Shown: positions 18,321 through 28,089 of the stretch, piece by piece
Numbering within the stretch: the stretch's first letter is position 1
Layout: the number at the start of each line of letters is the position of its first letter
Origin: Alphaproteobacteria bacterium
Lineage (GTDB): Bacteria; Pseudomonadota; Alphaproteobacteria; UBA6615
NCBI GenBank assembly: GCA_011087645.1
Contig: JAALLF010000008.1
Location: 110,882 to 174,881, forward strand
Direction: 5' to 3'
DNA length: 64,000 nucleotides
Position numbers and translations under genes: made by a program
The notes under the pieces: model-generated
What the model was told of the DNA's origin: nothing
The model's input: the letters and a program-made list of their open reading frames with translations, nothing else
Databases searched by the model: none

Positions 18321-19765
18321 TGCCAATGAATAAATTCCTACATCGTTTGGCCCCCCCACTGGGCTTAATCACCGGCGCAGCCCTGGCGTTGCTTATCCTG
18401 GTACTGATGGCTATTGCCGGTCCGCCAGCATTCGCACAGCAGTCCAGCATCCGCGACCTCAGCACGAATGACAGCAATCTCCAGATTGAAGTCAATAAGG
18501 GCGTCCTCGTCCGCCTGCCGAAACCGGCCAGTGCGGTCTTCGTCGCCAATCCCGGCTTTGCCGATATCGCCGTCAAGTCGCCGACCTTGGTCTATGTCAT
18601 GGGTAAGCGCACAGGCGTCACCACGCTTTTCGCCGTCGATGACGAGGACGGCGTGCTGGCCGACGTAACCCTGGCGGTCACGCACAATCTGACCGATATC
18701 AAATCGTCGATTAGTGCTCTGCTGCCGAATACCAACATTGAAGCCCGCTCGGTTCCCGGTGGCTTGTTGCTTTCCGGCCTGGTTAATTCGGCCCGCGAGG
18801 CCGAAGAAGCCCAGCGGATCGGCAATCGCTTCTTGGCCGAAAACGAAGCGCTGATTAATCAAGTTATGGTGGTCGGCCCGAACCAGGTAAACCTGCGGGT
18901 CCGCATCGCCGAAGTCTCGCGCAACGTCATCAAACGCATTGGCTTCAACTTCGATATTCTGGGATCAATCGGTAGTTTCGCTTTCGGGCTGGCGACCGGT
19001 GCGCCGTTTGTCGCCAGCCTCGGCACAGGCGCGGGTCTCGCCAGTAGCTCCGGCGTTGTAGCCGGTGGCTTTAGCTCCGGTAACTTCGACGCCAACGGGC
19101 TGATCGACGCGTTGGAGGACGAGGGCCTGGTGACCTTGCTCGCCGAACCGAACTTGACAGCACTGTCGGGCGAGACCGCCAGCTTCTTGGCCGGTGGCGA
19201 ATTCCCAGTGCCGATCGCGCAGCAAGACAACACCATTACCGTGGAGTTCAAGCAATTTGGTGTTTCCCTGGCCTTCACACCGACCATCGTCAGCGGTGAT
19301 CGCATAAGCCTCAAGGTGCTACCCGAAGTCAGTGCCCTTTCCTCATCGGGTGCGGTAACCCTCAATGGCTTGAGCATTCCCGCCTTGAGCACACGCCGGG
19401 CCGACACCACGGTGGAACTCGGCAGCGGCCAAAGCTTCGCGATCGCCGGATTGCTCCAGGCCGACAGCAACCAATCCGTCAACGAAACCCCCGGTCTGGC
19501 TGAGATCCCTATTCTCGGCGCGCTGTTCCGCTCGACCGACTTCAACCGCAAAGAGACCGAGCTCGTCATCATCGTGACGCCATACCTGGTGCGGCCGGTT
19601 TCCACAGCCCTATCGCTGCCGACCGACGGCTTTGAAATCCCCGACGACTACGACCGTGTTGTTAAAGGCGAGACGCGTCGGCAGAAACAGAAACCAACCC
19701 AACGGACGCCGCAAACAAGCGATTCAGATGGTCCCATCGGACCCAGCGGCTTCGAGCTAGACTAA
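18320..19765 (+). CDS. cpaC: Flp pilus outer-membrane secretin CpaC (RcpA)
   Basis: 481 residues if the ATG overlapping the cpaB stop is used; an ATG two codons on is equally possible. Signal peptide GAALALLILVLMAIAGPPAFAQQ (about 15-38), N-terminal pilus/BON-like domains (about 45-190), and the C-terminal secretin domain with VTLLAEPNLTALSGETASFLAGGEFP (about 270-295) and VPG-like core through VIIVTPYLVRPV near 420. It forms the multimeric outer-membrane channel for the Flp pilus. A charged tail (RRQKQKPTQRTPQ) follows the secretin core. Confidence 0.95.
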   Translation: MPMNKFLHRLAPPLGLITGAALALLILVLMAIAGPPAFAQQSSIRDLSTNDSNLQIEVNKGVLVRLPKPASAVFVANPGFADIAVKSPTLVYVMGKRTGVTTLFAVDDEDGVLADVTLAVTHNLTDIKSSISALLPNTNIEARSVPGGLLLSGLVNSAREAEEAQRIGNRFLAENEALINQVMVVGPNQVNLRVRIAEVSRNVIKRIGFNFDILGSIGSFAFGLATGAPFVASLGTGAGLASSSGVVAGGFSSGNFDANGLIDALEDEGLVTLLAEPNLTALSGETASFLAGGEFPVPIAQQDNTITVEFKQFGVSLAFTPTIVSGDRISLKVLPEVSALSSSGAVTLNGLSIPALSTRRADTTVELGSGQSFAIAGLLQADSNQSVNETPGLAEIPILGALFRSTDFNRKETELVIIVTPYLVRPVSTALSLPTDGFEIPDDYDRVVKGETRRQKQKPTQRTPQTSDSDGPIGPSGFELD

Positions 19766-19775
19766 AGAGGCGACC

Positions 19776-20444
19776 ATGAAATCACGCCATAACCGACGCA
19801 TGTTCCGGCGCACCAGCCGCCGCCGCACGATGCTTATGGCAGCCGGGGCCGTCATTGTCGCTGGCTGCGCACAGACCGTCGCGGATTGGACGCCCGCCGC
19901 GACCCCGCACGACCTACAAGTCAAATGGGTCACCCACGAACATTCGATAAACTTTAACAGCCGCGCAAATCTCCTCACCAACCAAGCCTCGCGCAGCCTC
20001 GACCGGTTCCTCAACGAGATCGATTTACGCCCGAGCGACCGGTTGTTCGTCGATGTCGGCCCAAAATCTGGTGAACTGGTCGCCGACGGCCGCATCGGCG
20101 CCATCAACAACCAGCTCCGCCACTATATTCCCGGCGCCAAGGCGCAACTGATCACCGGCGAGAAGGGGACCGATCGGCAGATCAGTCTGATTGTCGGCCG
20201 TTACGTCGTTCTGCCGCCGAACTGCCCCGATTTGTCCAGTCCTTCAACGACTAATCCGGGTAACAATCCGGATAGCAATCTTGGCTGCACGACCCAGCGA
20301 AACCTAGGCCTGATGCTGGCCAATCCTGGTGACCTCTTGCGCGGACGCACCTTGGGACCGGCCGACGGTCAGGCTCTCAGCGGCAGTATTCGCAGGTATC
20401 GCGCCGGCGAGATTATTCCCCCCGTTGCACCGGTAATAAAATAA
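19776..20444 (+). CDS. cpaD: Pilus assembly lipoprotein CpaD
   Basis: 222 residues. An Arg-rich start leads into a lipoprotein signal (MLMAAGAVIVAGCAQT, lipobox VAGC). The CpaD signature is at the C-terminus: GCTTQRNLGLMLANPGDLLRGR (about 168-189), which is characteristic of the alphaproteobacterial family. CpaD assists the CpaC secretin. Its stop (TAA) shares one base with the cpaE start. Confidence 0.93.
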   Translation: MKSRHNRRMFRRTSRRRTMLMAAGAVIVAGCAQTVADWTPAATPHDLQVKWVTHEHSINFNSRANLLTNQASRSLDRFLNEIDLRPSDRLFVDVGPKSGELVADGRIGAINNQLRHYIPGAKAQLITGEKGTDRQISLIVGRYVVLPPNCPDLSSPSTTNPGNNPDSNLGCTTQRNLGLMLANPGDLLRGRTLGPADGQALSGSIRRYRAGEIIPPVAPVIK

Positions 20445-21649
20445 TGTCGGCACCAGCGCTTGATATTCGCCCCGGAAGTGGTGTTTCGCTGGCGGCGTTC
20501 GTCGGCGATGACGACACCGCCGCGAAGCTGAAGAATATTGCCAACTTCCATTGGCCGGGCGCCGTCATCGACCGTGGCTCCTGCCATGACGCGGGCTCGT
20601 ATCTAAAATCCTCACCGTCACCTGACTTGCTGGTGGTCGATTTGGACCAGAGCGAAAATCCGTTCGAAGATTTGCAGCCGTTGGCCGAGCTCTGCGATCC
20701 GTCGACACAGGTGATCGCGATGGGTGTGGTCAACGATCTGGCGCTCTACAAACAATTCATAAATGCCGGGGTCGCGGATTACCTGGTGAAACCCCTGAGC
20801 GAAGAAGATTTGGAAACCGCGCTCCTCGCCGCCACTTTCAGCGACTCCTCGTCCGGCGAGCAGTCGGGTAATGCTGAGCCGACCGGCAAGCTGGTCGTGA
20901 CCGTCGGTTCGCGCGGTGGTGTTGGCGCCTCAACGGTTGCGCTTAATGGCGCCTGGTTACTTGCCGAGGAAATGGGACACCGGGTAGCTCTGGTCGATCT
21001 CGACTTACAGTTCGGCACCGCCGCACTGTCGCTCGATTTGGTGCCCAGTAGCGGCATGATCGAGACCCTGCGCCAACCCGATCGTATGGACAGCCTGTTC
21101 ATGTCGAGCGCCGTGCTGCCGAAGACCGAGCATTTATCAGTCCTGGCCGCGGAAGAAGATTTAGCCCGCCAGTTGGATTTACACGGCGACGGTGTGGGCC
21201 GTTTGGTCGAGGAATTGCGCGGCAGCTTCGACTGGGTATGGATCGATTTACCCCGTTCCCTTTGCCATCTCCATACGAGTGTGCTGCGCGATGCGACAAA
21301 CGTCCATGTCGTGTCCGATCTCACACTCGCCGGCATGCGCGACACCATGCGCATCGTCAATCTGTTCAGCAATATCGGCGGCGACGGCGAGATCGGCGTG
21401 ATTATCAACCATGCCCGGCGCAACAAGGGCATGCCCAGGGGTGAATTCACCCGCGGAGTCGGATGCAAGGTTCTCGCTACCTTGCCCGACGAACCGAAAG
21501 CCCTACAAGCCGCTACGGTCGGCAAGCCGCTCGCGCAGACAAGTGCACGCGGCAAATTCGTTACCGAATTACGCAAGGTCGCTATCGATATAGCGCCGAC
21601 CGTCAAGGAGCCCCGGCGCGGACTGTTCAGCAGCCGCAAGGCCAAATAG
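20444..21649 (+). CDS. cpaE: Pilus assembly localisation ATPase CpaE (TadZ)
   Basis: 401 residues. A receiver-like N-terminal domain (about 1-135) is followed by a MinD/ParA-type ATPase. The deviant Walker A is SRGGVGASTVALN (about 155-167), with Ala where MinD has Lys, followed by VALVDLDLQFG (Walker A'). CpaE/TadZ places the Tad machinery at a cell pole. Alpha-proteobacterial cpaE lies between cpaD and cpaF, as here. Whether it hydrolyses ATP is uncertain because the signature lysine is altered. Confidence 0.93.
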   Translation: MSAPALDIRPGSGVSLAAFVGDDDTAAKLKNIANFHWPGAVIDRGSCHDAGSYLKSSPSPDLLVVDLDQSENPFEDLQPLAELCDPSTQVIAMGVVNDLALYKQFINAGVADYLVKPLSEEDLETALLAATFSDSSSGEQSGNAEPTGKLVVTVGSRGGVGASTVALNGAWLLAEEMGHRVALVDLDLQFGTAALSLDLVPSSGMIETLRQPDRMDSLFMSSAVLPKTEHLSVLAAEEDLARQLDLHGDGVGRLVEELRGSFDWVWIDLPRSLCHLHTSVLRDATNVHVVSDLTLAGMRDTMRIVNLFSNIGGDGEIGVIINHARRNKGMPRGEFTRGVGCKVLATLPDEPKALQAATVGKPLAQTSARGKFVTELRKVAIDIAPTVKEPRRGLFSSRKAK

Positions 21650-21660
21650 GAGCTAAGCAC

Positions 21661-23361
21661 GTGGGCTTTGGGAGGCGATCAAGCGAAAATACCGCTAACG
21701 GATCGACCGCTGTAAACGGCTCTCAGCCGGCTATGGCGTCGTTTGCGACGAGCGGCGAGCAATCGACGCAGGAACCGACCGACAAGACAAACTGTATCGA
21801 GCTTGCCGAGCGCGTCGTCGACGATATCGCCGACAATCAAGACGCACCCGATTTCACCTCGATGTCGCGCGCCGAGATCGCTAAATATTCGGCAACCGTC
21901 ACCGAGAAAATCCTTGGCAAAACCTATTTTAGGCTCAACTTGCTTGAGCAGCGCGACGTCGTATCCCGGGTCGTTAATCAGTTGTACGTGGCGCCCATAC
22001 GCGAGGAGCCGGAAGAGGAAGACGACGAATTCGCCGACATGCCGATTGCCGCGGTATGGGGCACCAACGACCGGGGCAGCGCAACCGAACGTGTCTTAAG
22101 CTCGACGAGTGTAACGCTGGCGCGCAACAAAGTTCAGCCGGTTCTGTTCGAAAGAATCGATATCAGCGCCGCCTTGTCCTTGCCGCGCGAAGAGCTGACG
22201 AAACAGATTTCCGACATTGTTTTAGAGATTGCTCACGAAGAGAAACTGCAGCTTAACAAGGTGGAGCAGGAAGATCTGGTCAAGGTCCTGCTCGATGAGA
22301 TGCTGGGTCTCGGTCCACTTGAGCCGCTGCTCGCCGACGAATCGATAAACGACATCATGGTCAATGGCCATAACCAGGTCTATGTGGAGCGCCGGGGTAA
22401 GTTGGTACTCACCGACGTTAAGTTTCGCGACGATCGCCATGTGATGAACGTCGCTACCCGCATCGTGTCGCAGATCGGACGCCGGGTGGACGAATCCTCG
22501 CCGCTGGTCGATGCCCGCCTGGAGGACGGCAGCCGCGTCAATATCATCATTCCACCTTTGGCGATTGACGGTCCCTCGATCTCCATTCGTAAGTTTTCCA
22601 AGAAAAAGATCACGCTCGACGTGATGGAGCAGCAGCAAAATTTATCGACACCCATGGCGTCGGTATTGCGAATTGCTTCGCGCTCTAAACTAAACATTCT
22701 AATCTCCGGCGGTACCGGCTCGGGTAAAACCACGCTGCTCAACGCCATGTCGCAAATGGTCGACCATGGCGACCGTATCGTGACCATCGAGGATGCGGCC
22801 GAGTTGCAACTCCAGCAACCCCACGTAGTGCGGCTGGAAACCCGGCCGGCGAACTTGGAGGGGCAGGGCGCCATCACCATGCGCGACCTGGTCAAAAACG
22901 CCCTGCGTATGCGCCCCGATCGAATTATCCTGGGTGAGGTTCGCGGCGCGGAAGCCCTCGACATGTTGCAGGCCATGAACACCGGCCATGAAGGCTCGAT
23001 GAGCACGGTTCACGCCAATAGGCCACGAGAAGCGCTTACGCGTTTGGAGAACATGGTCTCCATGGTCGGCGTCGCTCTGCCGCCGAAGGCGGTTCGCACC
23101 CAAATCGCCGCGGCCATCGACATCATTATCCAGATCAGCCGTATGCGCGATGGCATTCGCCGCATCACGCACATCATGGAAGTCGTCGGCATGGAAGACG
23201 ACATCGTGACCACTCAGGATCTATTCACCTTCGACTACACCGGTGAAGACGCCGCGGGCACAATTCAGGGCGAATTCAAATATACCGGCGTGCGCCCCCA
23301 CTTCAGCACGAAAGCGGAGTATTTCGGGCTTGAGCGCGCCCTTCTGGAGGCCCTGCGGTAG
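21661..23361 (+). CDS. cpaF: Pilus motor ATPase CpaF (TadA)
   Basis: 566 residues from GTG at 21661 (VGFGRRSSENTANG); the frame is open back to 21463 but that part lies inside cpaE. AGGAG lies about 10 bases before the GTG. Secretion NTPase features: NDIMVNGHNQVYVERRGKL, Walker A ISGGTGSGKTTLLN near residue 350, Asp box VTIEDAAELQL, Walker B RPDRIILGEVRGAEALDML and the His box GHEGSMSTVHAN. The 150-residue N-terminal tail is acidic and low-complexity (EEPEEEDDEFADM). It powers Flp pilus extension and probably retraction. Confidence 0.95.
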   Translation: MGFGRRSSENTANGSTAVNGSQPAMASFATSGEQSTQEPTDKTNCIELAERVVDDIADNQDAPDFTSMSRAEIAKYSATVTEKILGKTYFRLNLLEQRDVVSRVVNQLYVAPIREEPEEEDDEFADMPIAAVWGTNDRGSATERVLSSTSVTLARNKVQPVLFERIDISAALSLPREELTKQISDIVLEIAHEEKLQLNKVEQEDLVKVLLDEMLGLGPLEPLLADESINDIMVNGHNQVYVERRGKLVLTDVKFRDDRHVMNVATRIVSQIGRRVDESSPLVDARLEDGSRVNIIIPPLAIDGPSISIRKFSKKKITLDVMEQQQNLSTPMASVLRIASRSKLNILISGGTGSGKTTLLNAMSQMVDHGDRIVTIEDAAELQLQQPHVVRLETRPANLEGQGAITMRDLVKNALRMRPDRIILGEVRGAEALDMLQAMNTGHEGSMSTVHANRPREALTRLENMVSMVGVALPPKAVRTQIAAAIDIIIQISRMRDGIRRITHIMEVVGMEDDIVTTQDLFTFDYTGEDAAGTIQGEFKYTGVRPHFSTKAEYFGLERALLEALR

Positions 23362-23363
23362 CC

Positions 23364-24380
23364 ATGGGCGCCATTGCAGAACTTTTGCGCCAAGGCGATA
23401 TCGCGACCGCCATCATCATCGGCGCCGTAATTCTGGCGACGCTGGCCCTGTTTTTTGTCATGGTCACGACGTTTTCCGGCGAACAAAGACGCGCGCGCCG
23501 TCGTATCGCGGACGTGGTGCAAGGCAGCCAGTCGACAAAGATGTCGACCAACGCCGCCGCCAATCTCCGGCGGTCACAGTACGATACAGCAATGCCGACG
23601 GTGGAGCGGATCCTCAAACAAGTCCTGCCACGGCCGGAAATGTTGCGGCAAAAATTGGCGCGCACCGGCACGCGCATGTCGATCGCGCATTACACCGCCC
23701 TGAATATTATCGCCGGTGTCACCATGGGGCTCATTGCCTCACATCTGCTTGACCGCACACTAGCTTTATCCATCCTGTCGGGGATCGGTTCCGGTTTTCT
23801 GATACCGCATATGCTTGTGGGTTTTCTGTCCCGGCGCCGTCAGAAAATATTTACCGATCAATTTCCCGAAGCCATCGACCTTATCGTGCGTGGCCTGCGA
23901 TCGGGTTTGCCGGTAATAGAGTCGATTAATGTTGTCGGCCGCGAAATGGACAAGCCGATCGGTGAAGAGTTCGCGGCTGTCGCAGATGTTGTGAAAATCG
24001 GTCAAACGCTTGAAGATGCGTTGGCCGACGCCATCCCCAGAATTGACACGCCGGAGTTCAAGTTCTTCGTCGTGGCGCTCGCAGTGCAGCGCGAAACCGG
24101 TGGTAATTTGGCCGAAACCCTAGAAAACCTGTCAGATGTCTTGCGCAAGCGCCGGCAGATGAAAATGCGGATCAAGGCCATGGCATCCGAACCGAAAGCC
24201 AGTGCGTGGATTCTCGGCTCCCTGCCATTCGTCATGTTTTCGATCATATTCTTCGTGAATACCGAATATGTCATGCAGCTATTTACCGACCCGCGCGGCC
24301 ACACTTTGGTCACGTTCGGTTTAATCAGCCAGACGATCGGCATCTTGATCATGGCGAAAATGGTGAGGTTTGAGATTTAG
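23364..24380 (+). CDS. tadB: Tad pilus inner-membrane platform protein TadB
   Basis: 338 residues with a type II secretion GspF domain (about 165-290, FPEAIDLIVRGLRSGLPVIES) and membrane segments near 10-35, 105-125, 130-150, 285-305 and 315-335. It starts 2 bases after cpaF and ends 2 bases before tadC. TadB and TadC form the inner-membrane platform on which CpaF acts. Confidence 0.94.
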   Translation: MGAIAELLRQGDIATAIIIGAVILATLALFFVMVTTFSGEQRRARRRIADVVQGSQSTKMSTNAAANLRRSQYDTAMPTVERILKQVLPRPEMLRQKLARTGTRMSIAHYTALNIIAGVTMGLIASHLLDRTLALSILSGIGSGFLIPHMLVGFLSRRRQKIFTDQFPEAIDLIVRGLRSGLPVIESINVVGREMDKPIGEEFAAVADVVKIGQTLEDALADAIPRIDTPEFKFFVVALAVQRETGGNLAETLENLSDVLRKRRQMKMRIKAMASEPKASAWILGSLPFVMFSIIFFVNTEYVMQLFTDPRGHTLVTFGLISQTIGILIMAKMVRFEI

Positions 24381-24382
24381 CG

Positions 24383-25357
24383 ATGGGCGCCGTCATGGAA
24401 ACCCTCACCAGCGAGACGTTCATCATCTGGATGACCTCATTGTCGGTGTTCGTGTCGATTTTCGTGGTCTGGACGAGCCTGATCGCGCCGCGCCCATTGC
24501 GGGCACGCATTAAGTCCCTCACGGAACGCCGCGACGTACTGCGCGAGCAGCGCATGGAGTTACGATCCCATCCGCTGCGCGCCGGCATGATCGAGCTTGC
24601 CAATTATGTGGTGAAAAAACTCAGCTTGCTGCGCACCTCCCAGACCCGCCGCATCGAAGACAAATTGATGCAGGCCGGTTATCGCGGTCACGACGCGATG
24701 GCGATGTATCTCTTTCTCAAATTATCGCTGCCGGCGGTATTCGGCGCGGTCGCGGTTCTTTTTCTCTATGTGCTGGAGCTTTATCCAGCCACCGATCTGA
24801 CAAAGCTGATGATTTCGTTGGCCGCGGTCATCATCGGCGCCTACGCCCCCGACGTATATGTCTCAAACACCGGCCAGAAGCGCCGGCAGAAGATTCAAAA
24901 AGCGTTGCCGGACGGCCTTGACCTGATGGTTATTTGCGCCGAAGCCGGTCTCAGTGTCGACGCCACCCTCAACCGGGTGAGCACCGAACTTAACTCTTCA
25001 TGGCCGGAACTTTCCGACGAGTTCGGCCTGACCTCGATCGAAATTGGATTTTTACCCGACCGCGCCCAAGCCTTGGCCAATCTGACCCGGCGCATAAAAC
25101 TCGATGGCATCAGGGGCATCGTCAACACCCTGGTCCAAACCGAAAAATACGGCACGCCCCTGGCACAGGCATTACGCGTGTTGTCGGCCGAGTTGCGGAC
25201 CGCCCGAATGATGAAAGCCGAGGAGAAGGCCGCGCGTTTGCCGGCCGTTCTGACCGTACCGATGATCATCTTCATCATGCCGGCGCTGTTCGTCGTGCTG
25301 ATCGGCCCCGGCATCTTGACCACTGTGGACGCCTTGCGCGCCCAGGGATGGATGTAG
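24383..25357 (+). CDS. tadC: Tad pilus inner-membrane platform protein TadC
   Basis: 324 residues. GspF/TadC domain with LPDGLDLMVICAEAGLSVDATLNRV (about 173-197) and IRGIVNTLVQTEKYGTPLAQAL (about 237-258). Hydrophobic segments at about 12-32, 112-132, 138-160 and 295-318. Last gene of the rightward flp-cpa-tad run; a GC-rich hairpin follows at 25467-25486. Confidence 0.94.
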   Translation: MGAVMETLTSETFIIWMTSLSVFVSIFVVWTSLIAPRPLRARIKSLTERRDVLREQRMELRSHPLRAGMIELANYVVKKLSLLRTSQTRRIEDKLMQAGYRGHDAMAMYLFLKLSLPAVFGAVAVLFLYVLELYPATDLTKLMISLAAVIIGAYAPDVYVSNTGQKRRQKIQKALPDGLDLMVICAEAGLSVDATLNRVSTELNSSWPELSDEFGLTSIEIGFLPDRAQALANLTRRIKLDGIRGIVNTLVQTEKYGTPLAQALRVLSAELRTARMMKAEEKAARLPAVLTVPMIIFIMPALFVVLIGPGILTTVDALRAQGWM

Positions 25358-25466
25358 CGTAGCGTACACGGCGAACCTAAGCCGCCAACCGGACCCGAGC
25401 GCAGACAGCCCCTACCAACCCGCAACAACGGGTCAACTCAAGACAAATTGGATTATTGAGATGGAG

Positions 25467-25486
25467 GAGGGGGCTCGCGCCCCCTC
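25467..25486. terminator. Hairpin between convergent tadC and tadD
   Basis: GAGGGGGC (25467-25474), loop TCGC, GCCCCCTC (25479-25486): a perfect 8-bp GC stem midway between the two convergent genes, 13 bases after the tadD stop and 110 bases after tadC. It lacks a long T run on either strand, so it may act as a weak bidirectional terminator. Confidence 0.6.
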
Positions 25487-25498
25487 TCTAAATTGCGA

Positions 25499-26359
25499 CT
25501 AGCGTATCGCCGCTGCGCTTTGCACAGCCAAACCGCCGGCAGGCATGCCGTTATGGGTGCGGGCGCCAACGGCGGCGACCTTCGCGGCATGGTCGCGCAT
25601 ATCGGCGACCAGACGGTAGAACGTCAAATTACGCTGCGCCGAGGAATCGTCTAAGTCCTGCCGGCCGACCATTAGCGAGCGGTCCGAGAAACCGGCAACG
25701 CCGTAGGCCAGGGCCAGGTTCTGGCGATGGCGCGCATCGGCGCCGGGCATTTCCACAACAGCTTCGAGGATTTTGATTGCCTCGGTGAAATCACCTGACA
25801 GCGCCAGGGAGAGGCCCAAATTGTTAGACAGGCGCAAACTGCCGGGTTCCTTGGCTAAACCGCTGCGATAGGCGTCCTGGGCCTGTACAGCGTTACCCAG
25901 CATGTCATGGGCGACACCCATGCCGTTAAGCTGCGCGGCGGTCTCGCCATGTTCTTGCGAGCGGCGGAAATACTCCAGCGCGGCGATCGGCTGGCGCAGG
26001 GCGGTTAGTGTATTACCGTATCCGACCAGCGCATCGAAATTTCTCGGCTCGAGATGGAGAACCGAAACCCAGGCATTGCCAGCCGCGTCATAGTTGCCCA
26101 ACTGATTAAAGGTCTGCGCGATACGAATGTTGGTCGTCATATTCTGCGGATCCAGACGATGGGCGCGCTGATAGTGGGGCAGGGCGACCGCGGGGTCGCC
26201 GGCATCGCGGGCGGCATCGCCGATCCGCAGCATTGCCGCGGAATCTCCGCCAGCCGCGCCTTCGCGATGGGCCGCCGGCGCACAGGCCGAAACTATCAGT
26301 ACGGCGGCGATCGCCAGCTGCATACGCGTGCGCTTAATCCTGTTCTCAGACACGGCCAT
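25499..26359 (-). CDS. tadD: Tad locus TPR lipoprotein TadD
   Basis: 286 residues. Lipoprotein signal LAIAAVLIVSACAPAAH (lipobox VSAC, Cys about 26) followed by at least four TPR units between about 45 and 200 (GDPAVALPHYQRAHRLDPQN, NYDAAGNAWVSVLHLEPRN, LRQPIAALEYFRRSQEHGE, GNAVQAQDAYRSGLAKEPG). TadD-type lipoproteins are needed for secretin assembly. It faces the rest of the locus and has its own promoter upstream of 26359. Confidence 0.88.
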   Translation of the reverse strand: MAVSENRIKRTRMQLAIAAVLIVSACAPAAHREGAAGGDSAAMLRIGDAARDAGDPAVALPHYQRAHRLDPQNMTTNIRIAQTFNQLGNYDAAGNAWVSVLHLEPRNFDALVGYGNTLTALRQPIAALEYFRRSQEHGETAAQLNGMGVAHDMLGNAVQAQDAYRSGLAKEPGSLRLSNNLGLSLALSGDFTEAIKILEAVVEMPGADARHRQNLALAYGVAGFSDRSLMVGRQDLDDSSAQRNLTFYRLVADMRDHAAKVAAVGARTHNGMPAGGLAVQSAAAIR

Positions 26360-26700
26360 TTCAAACGACTCCTCATCGGAATGATCGGGGGAATGATCAG
26401 GCCATGTTAAAGAGGTTTGGGTTAGCAGGCCGTAAATGCCAACCCCTTAAAATCATTGGAATTTATGTAATTATCCGTGTGGATTAGAAATCCATTCATA
26501 CCGCTTCACGAGGCCCGGTTGTTTACCAATCTACGCCGTCGAAGCCGGGTCTGCCGCGCGGTTCAGCAAAGTTTGCTTAACGCGCCTATGGGCTCGCACA
26601 GCGATTTCAGCCCGGAAAAGCGAGATTTATCCCCAGAATTTGCTTGAGCCCCTAAGGGCGAATAACGGTTCTTTAACAAACTACCGGCTAAAACGTATGC
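26360..26700. promoter_or_regulatory. Intergenic region between divergent tadD and the MarR-type regulator
   Basis: 341 bp with no gene that I can support. It contains the leftward promoter of tadD and the rightward promoter of the regulator. Local AT-rich stretches are at 26445-26495 and 26650-26690. I see no clear repeated operator. Confidence 0.4.
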
Positions 26701-27171
26701 ATGCCTGATGCTTCTGGAGACGTTATCGCCAATACGTATGGCGAAATCACCCGCCTCGTCGAACGGCTTCACCGCCGTTACCTCGATGTGATCCGCTATG
26801 AATTGAGCAAACTCGGTATCGACGACATAAACGCCGTCCAGGCGCTGTTGTTGATGAATGTGCAAGATACCGAAGTCTCAATCCGCGAGCTGGTCGACCG
26901 TGGCTATTACATCGGTTCGAATGTGACCTATAACGTGCGACACTTAGTGGATACCGGTTACCTCATGCAGAACCGCTCGGAACGCGATCGCCGTTCGGTG
27001 CGCATCCATGCCACTGAGAAGGGCAAGGAGATGTGCCATGGCTTGCGCGACATGGAAATGCGCCATGCCAGCTCGATCAATGTCGAGCCCGACGACATCG
27101 ATTCCGCCCGCAGATATTTGCGCGGTCTGGAACGCGTCTGGTCCGATAGCATCCAGTTCGGACGCGGCTAA
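26701..27171 (+). CDS. MarR family winged-helix transcriptional regulator
   Basis: 156 residues. The N-terminal helix ITRLVERLHRRYLDVIRYEL and the segment LGIDDINAVQALLLMNV match a conserved alphaproteobacterial MarR subgroup that includes LdtR. The winged helix-turn-helix covers SIRELVDRGYYIGSNVTYNVRHLVDTGYL and the wing SERDRRSVRIHATEKG (about residues 60-115). LdtR-type proteins control cell-wall LD-transpeptidase and stress genes; transfer of that role to this gene is inference. It stands alone between tadD and the next minus-strand genes. Confidence 0.85.
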   Translation: MPDASGDVIANTYGEITRLVERLHRRYLDVIRYELSKLGIDDINAVQALLLMNVQDTEVSIRELVDRGYYIGSNVTYNVRHLVDTGYLMQNRSERDRRSVRIHATEKGKEMCHGLRDMEMRHASSINVEPDDIDSARRYLRGLERVWSDSIQFGRG

Positions 27172-27363
27172 AACACCCTAATTTTGGACTTGTGGAACGG
27201 CAGGGGCGGCAACGCCGCGCATGGCCGGGCATTCCCGTAGGCTTCGAGCTTTATACTATAAATCGCATAATATATATTATGTTAAATACGGATTGGCGTT
27301 AAAGGGCAACGATTTAGCGGACAATCTAAGCCCCACTCGATAAAATTACATCTATCTTCTGAA

Positions 27364-28032
27364 TTAGTGCGTACTGACGTTCGTTTCAGCATGCTGCGCT
27401 AAGCTGAAATCTCCCGATGCCCACGCATCGAGAGTTGGTTTTAAGTCATCGAATTGCCGATAACCGACCGTCAAGGCGCCATGGTGTCGATCCTCGCGCA
27501 GCACCACCGTGGGAAATCCGGTCACGCCGGCCTGCTGACACCAGGAAAAATCCTCCAGGGTCTCTTGCCGCATGGCGTCGGATTCAAACGACGCCTTGAA
27601 TTCGTCGCCGTTAATATTCTCGCGCTCGGCATAGGCCATAAAGGTTTCCAGCACCGTGGTATCGGTGTCCTCGACGTAATAGCCCTTATGGATCGACTCA
27701 TAGAACGACCACACCGCGGCCGGCTTGATATTGCGCACGGTCACCGTGGCCCGGCACGCCGGCTCGGTGTCCAGCACGAAGCCCTGACGGTCAAAAAACG
27801 CATAGTTGAACGGCTGACCGGTGGCCTCCGCGACATGCTCCCAGTGCGAGCGAATTGTCGCCTTATAGTCTTCGCTCATGGGATCGCTGTCGAAGGCGTG
27901 CAGTCCACCCACAACCACACGCATGGGCGCTATGGCGTCATAATCGGCACGAATCCGGTTGAGCACCGGCGAAAAACCCCAGCACCACGAACACATGGGA
28001 TCGCCGACATAGATGATTTCTTTGTCCGACAT
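27364..28032 (-). CDS. DsbA family thioredoxin-like protein (FrnE-like)
   Basis: 222 residues from the ATG at 28032 (MSDKEIIYVGDPMC). The redox motif CSWC is at residues 14-17 in GDPMCSWCWGFSPV, and cis-Pro is in GVTGFPTVVL near residue 180. No signal peptide, so it is cytoplasmic. This subgroup includes FrnE-like oxidoreductases and predicted DsbA-like isomerases with an alpha-helical insertion (about 60-160). Substrate unknown. It stands apart, 57 bases downstream of the PhnP-like gene's stop on the same strand. Confidence 0.85.
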   Translation of the reverse strand: MSDKEIIYVGDPMCSWCWGFSPVLNRIRADYDAIAPMRVVVGGLHAFDSDPMSEDYKATIRSHWEHVAEATGQPFNYAFFDRQGFVLDTEPACRATVTVRNIKPAAVWSFYESIHKGYYVEDTDTTVLETFMAYAERENINGDEFKASFESDAMRQETLEDFSWCQQAGVTGFPTVVLREDRHHGALTVGYRQFDDLKPTLDAWASGDFSLAQHAETNVSTH

Positions 28033-28089
28033 TTGCCTGAATCCTTGTCTGCTCACCCTTAGATTATCGGCGTCACCGCGCGTTGGCGA

